DNA from: Blastocladiella britannica
Lineage: Eukaryota; Blastocladiomycota; Blastocladiomycetes; Blastocladiales; Blastocladiaceae
Direction: 5' to 3'
Assembly: GCA_025349905.2 (NCBI GenBank)
Contig: MU624541.1
Coordinates: forward strand, 52,227-116,226
DNA: 64,000 bases
In this document: piece by piece, positions 21,074 to 32,949 of the stretch
How positions within the stretch are numbered: the stretch's first letter is position 1
Layout of the letters: the number at the start of each line of letters is the position of its first letter
The notes under the pieces: model-generated
Database searches by the model: none
Told to the model about the DNA's origin: nothing
Seen by the model: the letters and a program-made list of their open reading frames with translations, nothing else
Translations under genes and position numbers: made by a program

Positions 21074-22778
21074 CGGAATGCTGTGTGGACGAGGAGAGCC
21101 GGTTCTCCTGTTGCCTTCCACCTTTCTTGACGATTTCTCCATATTTTATGGGATCTCGTGCCCAGCGAGTCCAGATTTTGTCTTGGTATTACCGGCCGGG
21201 ATCAGTGTGCGTCCCTTTCTTCCTTGTGTGCGTATAACTGGATTAACTGTAACACGATTTGCAGCACAAGGGCGATCTGCCATTGAACAAAGGAAGAGTC
21301 GTTCGAACAGGACCTGCGTTTTCCTCGGGGTTGTGCATTGTCGCAGATCAAAAGTACAGCGGCCGGGAACCAGAAGCATAGTACGCGTCATCTCTCCACT
21401 TGGAGCTAGCTATTCCTGACTAAAAAGAAATGCAGCTTCCATGAACGCAGAGCCACCATCCTCCTCTATGATCCGGTTCGGATCCCGCGCTCGCCGCCAT
21501 CACCACCGCCCAGTGCAGTTCTCGCTGCTCACTTTCCGTCCTCGACATCGGACCACTCCGCCACCGCATGCAATGGCAAAGGCCCCATCGAATGGGCATT
21601 GGCGACGCTGGCTCTTGCCCATGGCGACGTTCCGGTGCCGCCCGAGCCCGAGCCTCCGTCGAATTACGGACAGATTGCAAAAGAGCAACAATTCCAGTTT
21701 GTTGCCGCCTGGTTCGCAACGACGCAACGGTGGATGCGCACCATCGCCTGTTGGCCTTTACCGTCGGCACCAGCCGCGCTGTGGCTGTTTCTCAACGACC
21801 GCATCCTGGGCATTGGCCTCGGGGCGGCGGTTCTGGCAATGCCCGCAACCGCATGGCAGTCTATGCTGGCCAAGGGGCTCTTGCGCATCCAAGAACTCAT
21901 TGTCCACAGCCCCACGCGCACTGTCGAGTGGCTGACTAACAATCCGGCCGGGCTCAAGCTCAATGGACCCTATGCGCGGTTTCTGGGCGAACTCGCGACG
22001 TGGTTTGTGACGGTATGGAGTAACGGTCCACTGACATGGGCCCGCGTCCTGGTGCTGGAAGCAGAGGGGTCCGATGACTCGGTGGTGGCGACACAATTGC
22101 AGCAGCGTGCGTTTGCGCTCGTGAGCGCGCTCGGCGGCGTCTCGCTAGTGCTGGCGCTGCTAGGCGACGTGCTTCTGGGCGGGTTTGTCGCGCACCTGAT
22201 CTGGATGCGGAGCGCCTTGCGCCGGCTGGTGGCCGCGCAGTCGCGGTCAGTCGCGGCCGTGCTTTCACTGTTTCTTGGACGCGCACGGAACCCACTGCGC
22301 GGGCGCATGGAAACGCGCGCATTTGCACCCGAGCAGTTGCTCATGAGCACACTGCTGTTTGTGGTGCTCGTGTTCCTGTGGCCCACGACAGCGGTGTTTG
22401 CATGTTACTTTGAAGCGGTATGTCTCCTTTTTTTTTTTTTTAAGGATCACTCACTGACCAATGTATTTTGTAGGTGTACTTTGCGATCCGGGCCGCAAAG
22501 TGGGTTGTTAACGCGTCCTTGGTGTTCCTCCAGACGTTCCCGCTCTACGAGGTGACGGTGTGGCTCAAGGATCCCGGGCGCGTGCCAGGTGCCTTGCAGA
22601 TCCGGCCGAGCCCATGGTGGCCAGGGATATTTGAGCTCGTGGTTCGTATTTTCCCACTATTTTTGTATTTGGATTTGGTGTGTATGCTGACATTTCATTG
22701 GCCAACAAGAACGGCCCGGTACCACTCCAGAGGCTCTTGTGGAGTAAGCAGCGGGTGGTGATTCTACCTCGGCCATGA
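21051..22778 (+). CDS. GPI1: GPI-GlcNAc transferase subunit GPI1/PIG-Q
   Basis: Five exons (21051-21206, 21265-21380, 21436-22417, 22474-22641, 22710-22778) give 496 residues, with phase consistent throughout. PIG-Q/Gpi1 is a multi-pass ER subunit that stabilises the enzyme starting GPI-anchor synthesis. The family block is clear: LLMSTLLFVVLVFLWPTTAVF, then VYFAIRAAKWVVNASLVFLQ and TFPLYEVTVWLKDPGRVPGA. An earlier segment reads NNPAGLKLNGPYARFLGE, matching the conserved AGLK-N motif. Exon 3 also carries the ILLYDPVR element found near the N-terminal half in this family. The start at 21051 (MSSTTLPDGMLCG) is tentative; the in-frame ATG at 21078 would avoid overlap with the small upstream gene. 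Confidence 0.85.
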
Positions 22779-23026
22779 ATGAACGAATATAACAGAGCAG
22801 CGGCGGCGGCGGCGGTCAGGGACAAAGAACCCTCTCTCATTCGCCAAACAAAAGTGAGCAAAACAGAAACGAAAAACAAAAAAAAAAACAGAAAGGCCGA
22901 CGATCGCCTCGATCCCACCTCTCCATTTTTCGAGCTCGTGCCTCTCTTTCCCCAAGCTTGAGAAGAGGAACCGAATCATATACACATACAGTCAGACCGA
23001 CAAGGCCAACTGCAATATAAATTTGA

Positions 23027-25241
23027 ATGTCGCGCCCAACCACCCCGAGCCACGGCGGCGGCGGCGGCGGTGGCAGTGGTCCAACTGGACCTCCACAACC
23101 GCCCCCACCCCCGCAACTGCGCGCCTCGGCGTCCTCCTCTTCGTCGCAGGCCCACCGCGACCATGGTGCCCACCACCACCATCTCCATCAGCCAGAGCCA
23201 GCGCCGAATCCGCGCCACCCCTCGTCATCAATGCAGCAACAACAACAACAGCAGCAACAACACCACCAACAGCCGCACGGTCCACCGCAGCCCGTAGCCG
23301 CGGCCTCGAGCAGTGGTAGTGGTAGTACTAGTGGTGCTGTCGCGACACCGCGCCAGCCAAAAGTGTGTTCGGCGTGCGGAAAGCCCATGACGGGCCAGTT
23401 TGTGCGTGCGCTCGGCGGCACCTTCCACCTCGGGTGCTTCAAGTGCCTTGTGCGCATCCATCCCTCTTAAGCCCATGACCCTCACCACTCACTCCAACCA
23501 AATGGAAAATATAAAGGACTGCGGCCAAATCGTCGCCGCCAAGTTCTTCCCGCACACCGACGCGGCCACCGGCCTGACCCATCCGCTGTGCGAGCGCGAC
23601 TACTTTGCGCGCCTGGACCTGATCTGCTTCAAGTGCGGCGGTGCCCTGCGCGGGTCGTACATTGCCGCCCTCGGCCACAAGTACCACGTCGAGCACTTCA
23701 CGTGCTCGCAGTGCCCGACCGTCTTTGGCGCCAACGAGTCGTACTTTGAGCACGACGGCCGCGTGTACTGCCACTACCACTTTTCGTCGCAGTTTGCGGC
23801 CGTCTGCGCCGGATGCCGCGTCGCCATTCTCAAGCAGTTTGTCGAGATTGCTCGCAATGGCGTCGAGGAACAGTGGCACCCGGAGTGCTACATGATCCAC
23901 AAGTCGTGGAACGTGACGCTGGTCAACGACGCTAACCTCGCCATGGCCCTCGTGTCGCTGACCGCCATCCACGACGCCGCCGAAGCCACCGCTCGGGTGC
24001 GCGCGCTCATGCCCGCAACGGCCACTGCCCCCGCCACTGGGGCACCCATTTCGCGCTCGGGCACGCCCTTGCCCCTGGTGGTGTTTGACCGCGCTCCGGA
24101 CCCATGCCTGGCTGCCGATTTGCGCGCCGAGCAGGTGGCCATGGAGGAACAAGCCACGCGCATCTGGAGCGTGCTGTCGGTGTTTGAAGAGTCGGCCGCG
24201 GCCTGCATTTCCGACATGCTGCTCCATGTATCGTCGGGCGACTATGTTGCAGGCATTCAGGAGGCGGCGCTGTTCATCTTACACGTCGAGGTGCTCTTTA
24301 CCGGCATTGACGGGGTTGACGCGCGTCTGTTGGAGATGGGCGACCAGACCCACGCGGTGGCGCGCGGCAGCCGCGAGCCCAAGCTGCTGTGCAAAAAAGT
24401 GGTCGGGTTCTTTTCGCTGCTGTCCCAGGCCGGGGCCATTGCGAACGCGTACGCAGCCGCTGCCGCCGCGGGCGACTCGGACGGCGACGGCGCCGAGGGT
24501 TCGCCCCGTGACTCAGCGGCGGTGGTCCCCCGCAGCAACCCGCACGCGCCGCGGCTCGGCATCACCCAGGACTTGCTGTCGCTGGTGACGTCGCTGGCAC
24601 ACTTGCTCAAGGTGCTGATTCGGGCGGCGCTGGTCGGCGCGCTGCGGCTGGAGCGCGCGCACGACGCGCACGGCGCCGTGACCGAGTTCCTGGACTCGCT
24701 CATGGAACTCTCGAACGCCGACGAGCGGCTGCGCCACATTTGCGAAACCGATATCAAGTCGGACCTGTGCATGTCCTGCCGGCTCACGATAGAGGACACG
24801 TGCGTGGCCCTGGGGAACATGCGCTGGCACGCCGCGTGCTTTGCGTGTTCGGCGTGTGGACGCAACCTCACCGTCAGTGCCGTCGACCGCGACGCCGCGC
24901 GGTACTTTGCACCCGGAGACGCCATGCTGGTGGCTACCCCACCGTCGTCGGTTCTTCCTGGCGGAGGTAAGCTGCTGTGTGGGACCTGTTTGCAAGGGAG
25001 CGCAGATGCCGAGGGCGCCGCGGTGCTGTTTGCGGGCCGCAGCGGGTTCGAGCCATGCACGCCGCTCTCGCAATACACCTTCCTGCTACGCGTCGCGCTC
25101 AAGCGCCTGCGCAGCCTTCTGGGCGTCGAGGAGGACCTGCTGACGGACGCGCTGGCCGACAGCGCCCGGAGGAAACGCGTCCTGTCCACGTCCATCATTG
25201 ACGCCACTTCGGCCGCGGTGGCAGTGGCAGCCGCGGCACAA

Positions 25242-25276
<35 letters not shown>

Positions 25277-27338
25277 AATGCAGCCGGTCGGCTACCCGCC
25301 CATGCCATCGTTCGGCGCGGGCGGCAGCGGCAGCCCGTTGCCTCCGGTCCCTTTGCCGCTGTTGCCGGCCAATGCTCAGGCAGGGCTCATCAAGCCGCGT
25401 ACTGACTCGCTCCCGCGTAACATGTCGAACGGCGCGTCCTCGGCCTCGTCGCCGGCAATGCAAGGCCTCGACCCAATGACTCATTCGACTCTGGCGGCCC
25501 TCTCACTGAGCACTTCGCCAACCGTCATGCCGACCATGACTCTTGATGGTGCTGCCGCCTCCACTGCAGATGCAGGTAGCAAGTCTCCTGCCGAAATGCA
25601 CGCTGGCTCGATTTCAGAGCCAGCGCTGCACCAGCATGTCGAGCCGGGATTCATGCCGTTGGCCATGCTGCCGCCCGTTCACCACCACCAACAACAACCA
25701 CTCCCGACCCTGCCAGCGTCCTACATGCCGCCGCAGCTAGCGTCGGCAATGATCACGGCCCTCCCCGTTGCCGTCGACTCGGACAAGCTGTTTGCCGAGA
25801 TTGGCGCGCTCGAGTTCTTTTTGGTGCGGCACTTGGCGGTGCGCGAGCTGGACACGATCTTGTCGGGCCTGAAACTGATGGCGTCCGAGGAGGTGTACGC
25901 ACTCATTGACGAAGGGTCGGCCAAGAAGGCCCGCGGCGGCGGTGGGTCTTCGATCTGGGGCCGGTTCGTGTCGGCGGTAGTCAAGGGCGGACGTAAGAAG
26001 TCACCCAGCGTCGGCGGGCACAGCGCGCCGGACCACCAGTCGCTCGAGGCGTCCGCGGCTTCGGTCGCGAGCCTTCCGGCCGGCAATGGGGCGGATGGTG
26101 ATATGGCGGCTGGCAGCACCGCTGGTGGTGTCGGTGGTAGTAACGGCCCGTACAGCCGCAGCGCCACCCCAAGCGCATCAGCAGCAGCAGCGGCGGCGGC
26201 TGGCGGGAGCGGGACCTTTGGTGTGCCCCTCAACATTCTCACGCACCGCACGGGCGTCGCGTCACGACTGGCGGCCAAAGCCACCCGAATCGAGCTCCCG
26301 GCATTTGTGGATCGTGTTGTATCGTTCCTGCACGACAATGACCTGGCAGTGGAGGGAACGTTCCGACGAAACGGCAATATCCGGCGCCTCAACGTGGTCA
26401 AGGACGCGCTGGACGCCAGTCCGATCGCGGCCCTCGAGATGATTGGCGAAGACACGGTGATTCAGAACGCGGCGCTGCTGAAAAAGTTCTTGCGCGAGTT
26501 GCCCGAGCCGCTGCTGACGTTCCGGCTGTATCGGTTGTTTACCTTGTGTCCTCGTACGAGTTTTTTTTTCTTTTATAGATCAGCGCAATGCTAACCAAGT
26601 AATCAAAACATAACAGAAATCACGGACATGGCCACACGCAAAAAGGTGCTGCACTACGCCATCTGCCTGCTGCCCAAGGCCAACCGTGATGTACTGGAGG
26701 TAGTGCTGCTGTGCCTGCGTCAAGTAGCGGCGGTGGCGGACGTCCCTACGCCCGACAACCCAGAGGGCGGGTCCAAGATGGATCTGGCGAACCTGGCGAC
26801 AGTGATTGCGCCTAACGTGTTGATCCCACCGCCGCGGATAGACGAGGAGGTAGCGGCGGCCACATCGGTGGTGTACGATCTGCTGGCATGGCAGGATGAA
26901 ATCATGTGGGCGGTCCCGCTGCCGCTGGCCGAGCTGTTGCGGCGATCGGGTACCTCCGCATCTTCGGCGGCGTTTGCGGCGGACGAGGTGGGCGGCGGGG
27001 GTAGTAACCCGCACGAAGTGCTGCGCCGCGTCAACTTGGTCGCGGCTACCGCCGCCGCCGCTGCGGCTTCCATGTCGTCGTCGCCATCGTCGGCATTGGT
27101 ATCGGCAGCGTCCATGCCTGGTGGTAGTGGGAGCAGCGCCAATGGCGGGTCGCTCGGACCACGCCACCGACTCTCGAGCTCGGCTAGCTCCACGACCCTG
27201 CAGATCGCGCAGGCGGTGGCGTTGCATGCGCCCAGCAATGCGCTGATTGAGGACGACGACAAGTTGGCGGGATCGCTGTCGCCCACGCCGCCAGCGGCGT
27301 CCGCACCTGGTCCGTTCCCAGCGACGGCCCAGACTTGA
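23027..27338 (+). CDS. RGA1: LIM-domain RhoGAP (Rga1/Rga2-like)
   Basis: Three exons (23027-23449, 23517-26553, 26617-27338) give 1393 residues. A His/Gln/Pro-rich N-terminus precedes LIM1 (from residue 114, CSACGKPM; intron 1 interrupts it at CFKCL/DCGQIV). LIM2 (CFKCGGALRG) and a LIM3-like unit (CAGCRVAILKQF) follow. A fourth LIM sits at about 558-632 (CMSCRLTIEDTCVALG). A poly-Gln tract lies near 715-728. The RhoGAP domain is at about 1041-1240 with the arginine finger in EGTFRRNG. Rga proteins switch off Cdc42/Rho at polarity sites. The second intron is placed at GTACGAG because the other phase-compatible donor would create a stop. The C-terminus is Ser/Ala-rich. Confidence 0.9.
25238..25278 (+). 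repeat. CAA/CAG trinucleotide run encoding poly-Gln
   Basis: An uninterrupted set of ~13 glutamine codons within the LIM-RhoGAP gene, mostly CAG. It is a likely site of length variation between strains. Confidence 0.85.
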
Positions 27339-27418
27339 TCCAATCGTTTTTAGTGTTTTTAAATTTAAAAAAATCAATTTTCAAGAAAATATATGCGCAA
27401 CGCATAAAAAAACACAGA

Positions 27419-29218
27419 TTACAATGGCACATTGCCGTGCTTCTTCCACGGATTCTCCAGCTTCTTGTGCTGCAGAAGCTCGAGCTCCTCAATGATGCGG
27501 CTGCGGGTCTCGGACGGGTGCACAATGTCGTCCAGGTAGCCACGCTGGGCCGCCGGCAGCGGGTTGGCAAACTTGTCAATGTACTCGGCCTCGGCCGCGG
27601 CGCGCGCGGCGGCATCGCGGCCACGGAAGATGATCTCAACGGCACCCTTGGCGCCCATCACGGCAATCTCGGCCTGGGGCCAGGCGATCTGTATAATAGT
27701 TTGAAATTAATCAGCCAAGTCCTGCATAACATGGACAAAATAAAAAGGACAGCGTACGTTAATGTCGCCGCGAAGGTGCTTGGACGACATCACGTCGTAA
27801 GCACCACCGTAGGCCTTGCGGGTAATGATGGTAACCTTGGGCACGGTGGCCTCGGCGTACGCGTACAGCAGCTTGGCGCCATGACGGATAATACCATTGT
27901 GCTCCTGGGCGGTGCCGGGCAAGAATCCGGGAACATCGACAAAGGTCACGATCGGGATGTTGAACGCGTCGCAGAACCGGACCCAGCGAGCGGCCTTGAC
28001 GGACCCGTTAATGTCCAGCACGCCCGACGACACCATGGGCTGGTTGGCGACGATCGAGACGGTGCGGCCGTTGAGGCGGGCGAGGCCAATCAGGATGTTC
28101 TTGGCGTAGTCGCCCTGCACCTCGTAAAAGTGGCCGTCGTCCACCACGCGCTCAATTACCGACTTCATGTTGTAGGCCTTGGTGGAGTCGGCCGGGATCA
28201 GCGAGTTGAGCGCCACATCGGCACGGGTGGCCGGGTCAACGCACTCGCGCTGCGGAACCGGGTGCCGGTTTGACAGCGGCAAAAAGTCCACCAGCTCACG
28301 CATCCGCGACAGCGCTTCGACCTCGTTGTCGAACGCCAGGTGCGCGACACCGGACTTGGTGGTGTGCACCTTGGCGCCGCCGAGCTCCTCGAACGTCACC
28401 TCCTCGTTGGTCACTGCCTTGACCACTTCCGGGCCCGTCACAAACAGGTGCGACGTGTCGCGGACCATGGCCGTCACGTCCGTCAGGGCCGGAGAGTACA
28501 CGGCACCGCCGGCACAGGGGCCCATGATCAGCGACAGCTGCGGGATGACGCCCGAGGCCATGACGTTACGCTATTTTATATTTTGGTAATGAGTGAGGAC
28601 GAGGTGCCCGACCACACAAAAATATATAAAGTTTTGAATAAGAAAAAAAAGTACCTGGAAAATGTCGGCATAGCCGGCCAGCGACTCGACGCCCTCCTGG
28701 ATACGAGCACCGCCCGAGTCGTTGAGGCCAATGACCGGCGCGCCCACCAACATCGCCTTGTCCATGACCTTGCAGATCTTTTGGGCGTGGGCCTTGGACA
28801 GCGACCCGCCAAACGCGGTAAAGTCCTGCGAGAACACAAACACCTGGCGGCCGTTGACGGTGCCGTGTCCGGTGACCACGCCGTCGCCCGTGATCTTGAG
28901 CCTGTCCATGCCGAAATCGGCGCACGTGTGCTCAACAAAGGCGTCGTACTCGCGGAACGACCCGGCGTCCAGCAGCAGATCGAGTCGCTCGCGGGCCGTC
29001 AGCTTTCCCTTGGCGTGCTGCGCGTCAATACGCTTCTGCCCGCCGCCCAGGTGCGCGTCGCGGCGCTTGGCCTCGACACGGTCCACCAGCTGGCGCTCCG
29101 TGGACGACGCGGTGGCCAGGGTGCGGCGGATCGCCATGGCGCGCATGGAAGCGGTCGCCGTGGAGGTCGCCGTACGGCGCAGGGCCGAGAGCGCAGCCGG
29201 GAAGACGGAGCGGATCAT
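27419..29218 (-). CDS. PCCB: propionyl-CoA carboxylase beta chain, mitochondrial
   Basis: Three exons (29218-28655, 28570-27758, 27688-27419) give 548 residues, close to animal PCCB. The Arg/Ser/Ala-rich N-terminus ([20 protein letters not shown]) is a mitochondrial targeting sequence. The carboxyltransferase core is intact: [59 protein letters not shown], then [19 protein letters not shown] and [14 protein letters not shown]. The biotin-dependent enzyme makes methylmalonyl-CoA from propionyl-CoA. Methylcrotonyl-CoA carboxylase beta is the main alternative, but the overall spacing and the ending [11 protein letters not shown] fit PCCB. Dikarya that use the methylcitrate cycle lack this enzyme, so its presence is informative. 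The introns are 84 and 69 nt. Confidence 0.92.
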
Positions 29219-29488
29219 TTTTTTACTTGTTTTGATTGTATAGAGAGAAAAGGAAAGGATGGTGTCCTTTGAGGCGGTATATAGACGGCGACGACGACGA
29301 CGGACGGCGACGATATAAAAGTGAAAGAGGCGAGGGAGGAGGGTCAAGGTCGAGCTCCACTTGCAAAAGCTTAACACATTATGGTTTTTGTGTTGTTGAG
29401 GTTGACCATGGAAAATCCCCACTCTTTTCACGTGGGCCTCGCAATTGAAACCTTCCAGTAACTCAACACGCGACCTTTGCATCATACA

Positions 29489-30713
29489 ATGGCTACCACT
29501 GCTGCCGCACGCGCACGCGAGCTCGTGCACCCGGCCCACCAAAAGTACCTGCTGGCCGCCACCCGCCGCTTCAAGTACCCGCTCATTGCCCACTCGGCCG
29601 TCGCGACCGCGTACCGGTCCGCACTCGACCCGGCGCATTTCCACGGCCGCACCGTGCTTGATATCAATGCCGGCTTCGGATTCCTCTCGCACGCGTTACT
29701 CACGTCGCCCGAGCACACGCCGACGCGTCTTTTGGCCGTGGAGAACGAGGAGAAGCTGCATCCTTACCTCAAGAACCTGCAGCCTTTCGCAGAAAGAGCC
29801 GGAACGCGTCTGTCCATTCACACGCACGACCACATGAGCGTGGGATTTTATGCGGACTTGAACTCGGACCCATCCATGCTAGGTATTTCTGACACTTCAA
29901 CAACGCGCTTGGATCCGGCCCATGCGCGGCCTTGGGCAGAGGAGGCGAATGCCACTGCCGTGATTATGCTTTCGGAGAAACTGGGCGACCTCAACATTGC
30001 ACAGCTCCTGCGCTGGATGGCGGATCGGGCTGGGATTCACGCGTTGGGCCGCGTACCCGTGTACATGATGGCCCCGCGCGATTTAACGACGGTTGATTCT
30101 TCCATTTATGCTCTCTTTTGTTGTGGATGTAACTTTTCTGACTTACTGTGAAATCTTGCAGCGTATCTTTGCCGAGCGAGGAAGCGCCTTCCGGGGTCGA
30201 TTGGCGGCCATGACCCATGTCATGGCGGACGTGGATCTGCTCTTGGAAGCAGAGGACAAGCTCATGTACCCATTTGTGCGTATCTCCAATGTTTGATTTG
30301 GTTTGAAAAGAATCTGATGCGTTACCGTCCAGAAAACCGAAATGGATCTCTTGCGATTGCGGCCAAAGTTGGAGCCACTGTTGCCCCCAACTTGCTCCTT
30401 TTTGGAATACGAGTATGTGGTGCGAACCTTGTTTGTAAAGAATCGCGCGCGGCTATCCACTGCGATCAAGTACGTTTTCCTTTTCTTTTGTGTGGAATCC
30501 ACCCAAGTCCTCTTGGACTCATGGTACAGAAAAAAAAAACCAAAAAGATTACTCGATCCCACGGAATCGTCGCTTCTGGATCTCATTCCAACCAACTTGC
30601 ACAACCGAAAACTGTGGAATCTCGAAGTGGAAGAGCTGGTGGATATTGCTGCCGCCTTTTCACGTTGGCCTCTCAAGAACGAGTTCCATTCGGACTCTCT
30701 CTCGCGATTTTGA
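29489..30713 (+). CDS. MTF1: mitochondrial transcription factor B / Mtf1-like rRNA-dimethylase family protein
   Basis: Four exons (29489-30091, 30162-30275, 30333-30469, 30530-30713) give 345 residues, about the length of yeast Mtf1. The SAM-fold motif I is altered: [17 protein letters not shown] replaces the E-x-G-x-G pattern of active KsgA enzymes, so methylation is uncertain. [16 protein letters not shown] follows, then a family C-terminal domain ([19 protein letters not shown]). Mtf1/TFB proteins are methyltransferase relatives that help mitochondrial RNA polymerase melt promoters. A 12S/mitochondrial rRNA dimethylase is the alternative. No strong targeting peptide is seen, as with Mtf1. 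The gene is divergent from PCCB across 270 bp. The last intron is in frame (60 nt) and followed by a Lys-rich run. Confidence 0.72.
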
Positions 30714-30748
30714 ATAAACAAAAACAAAATTGGTTGATGTTGAAAAAA

Positions 30749-32897
30749 ATGGCCAACAACAACCGACCCACCTTGGCCGACCTGGTCACTGCAGGGCTCA
30801 TCCCTCCCAATGCGCAAATCGTGTTTGACAATCACGTCGCCGTCGTAACCCCCACCGGTCTCGTCGGCACTGGCGCCAACCCGCAACCGTACTTGGCCGA
30901 GACATACCCGACGCTGGCGGCCTGGTGCTCGGCGATCCGCGTTCACACCAAGAAAATCTCTCGAAATGAATCGTGCTGGAAAGTATGCCAGCTGCTGCCG
31001 CTGGATGGAACCGCCGGAACCACCTCCCTCGATTCGCTGCGCGTCCAGTGGAAAAACACTTGCAAGCCCCCAGCCCAGCCCACGCGCTTTTCGCAGCGGT
31101 CCAGGGCCAAAGCTGTAGATGAGGCAGCCGCTGTTGTTGAAGTGTCATCTTCGACTCCGTCACCAGTGTCGCCGGAACCGCGATCGTTTCGCCGGTGCTC
31201 CATTCAACGACCAGCTGCAAAGGCTCCAATGGGCCCTCCTGCAACAAACGTTGCGCCCGCAACAAACCCTACCGCCAAACGGCAACGGTCCGCTGCTCCA
31301 AAACGGGCAGCAAAACGGCGGCGGACCACTGCGCCAAAACGGACGGCAGTAGCTTCCGAGCCTGCATCGCTAGCTCCTTCTCCTACACTACCACCACCAC
31401 CGGCAACAACCCTATTTGCGCCTGTCGTCGCGGCTGCATGCTGGAAAGCACCCCTGGTTCCCGCACTCGTTCCGATTGCGTATTCACTGCCCCATGATTC
31501 CGATTTCACACCGCAATTGGAAGCGCACTTGCTGTGCGGAACGTGCTCGGGATGGATCCGACCGGGAGGGGAGCCGCTCTCGGCGCTCACGTGCGCGATC
31601 TGCGCCTCGACCCATCATGCCGCCTGCGCCTGTCACCATCTTTGCCCTACTCCCGAATCGCCCACGGACCCGTGGGTGTGTCCCTCATGCATCGTGTGCC
31701 CCGTGTGCAAGGACAGTAGTCCCCACGGCGAGCTGGTTCGATGCCGTGAGTGTGCTGGAATCCAACATGCGTCGTGTGCGGGCATTGATCCCAGGATGGT
31801 CAACGGCGTGGGCGAGGTAATTTGTCGCAGGTGCATTTCTTGCTGGAGCTGCAACGGAAAGGTCTCTCTTGGCGTTGAAATTGGTAGGTACTTCTCTTTT
31901 TTTCTTCAATTGTACGCTTTGGCTGGATATATTTTCATTGCAAAAAAAAATTGCACAGGCCCGCCAGCGTGGAACCCACACCCCACCAAGGACGCATACC
32001 AGTGCCAGAACTGCGCCATCAATACGGCCTTGGGGCACGTGTGTCCGCTCTGTCAGCGCGCCTATTCCGATGAAGATTACGAGTCCCCCATGCTCTGGTA
32101 CTAAAGAAACATTGGTTCATGTCATTTTGATACACTACTCACCAATTATTGTAAATACATAGGTGCGAGGGTACATGCGAGAGCTGGGTCCACCACGACT
32201 GCGACCCGAAACTTGCTGAAATAGACTATGACGACATTACCGAATCCCCAGTGCCGTATTACTGCCCCTTTTGCCGCGGCGATGCTGCTCCGCCGTCGGC
32301 AACCGAGCCTCAGTCATGCGTGATGGTCAAGACGCGAGCTGAAATCATTTGCAAGGCGCTCAATTCGCCTCAGGTCGCCGAATTACCGCCGTGCGTTCCG
32401 ATACCTGCCACACGAGCCTTCGATGCACCGATACCGCCGCTGGGGGTCGATGAGGCGGCGCTATCACTTGGTGCGCGCCAATGCAGCATTTGCGCAAACA
32501 CAAGCGATCACGATCCAGTTACCCGTGCAGATGACCATCTTGATCAGCACGTTGCGGCAGCGTGCGGGCGGCTAGTGTTTGTTGGAATGCACGGCCATCC
32601 CGATGCCCAGCCGACGTGGGTCCACACCGGGTGCGCCGCGTGGAGCCTGGCCGCAGGCCCCAATCGGACCTTGGTCCTTGACTCTGACGCGCTCGAGTCT
32701 GCCCGAACGACCAACTGTGCGATTTGTGGATCATTCGGCGCCAGCGTCCCTTGCAGCCACTTCGATGGGTGCCTCAAAGTGTTTCACTGGCCTTGCCTTG
32801 TGGCCCAGATTGCCGCTGACGACGCACCACCTAAGACGCAATGTCAAAGTTCTGGGGCTGGCGGACCACCTGCGCGGCGATCCATGCGTCGGGTGTC

Positions 32898-32949
<52 letters not shown>

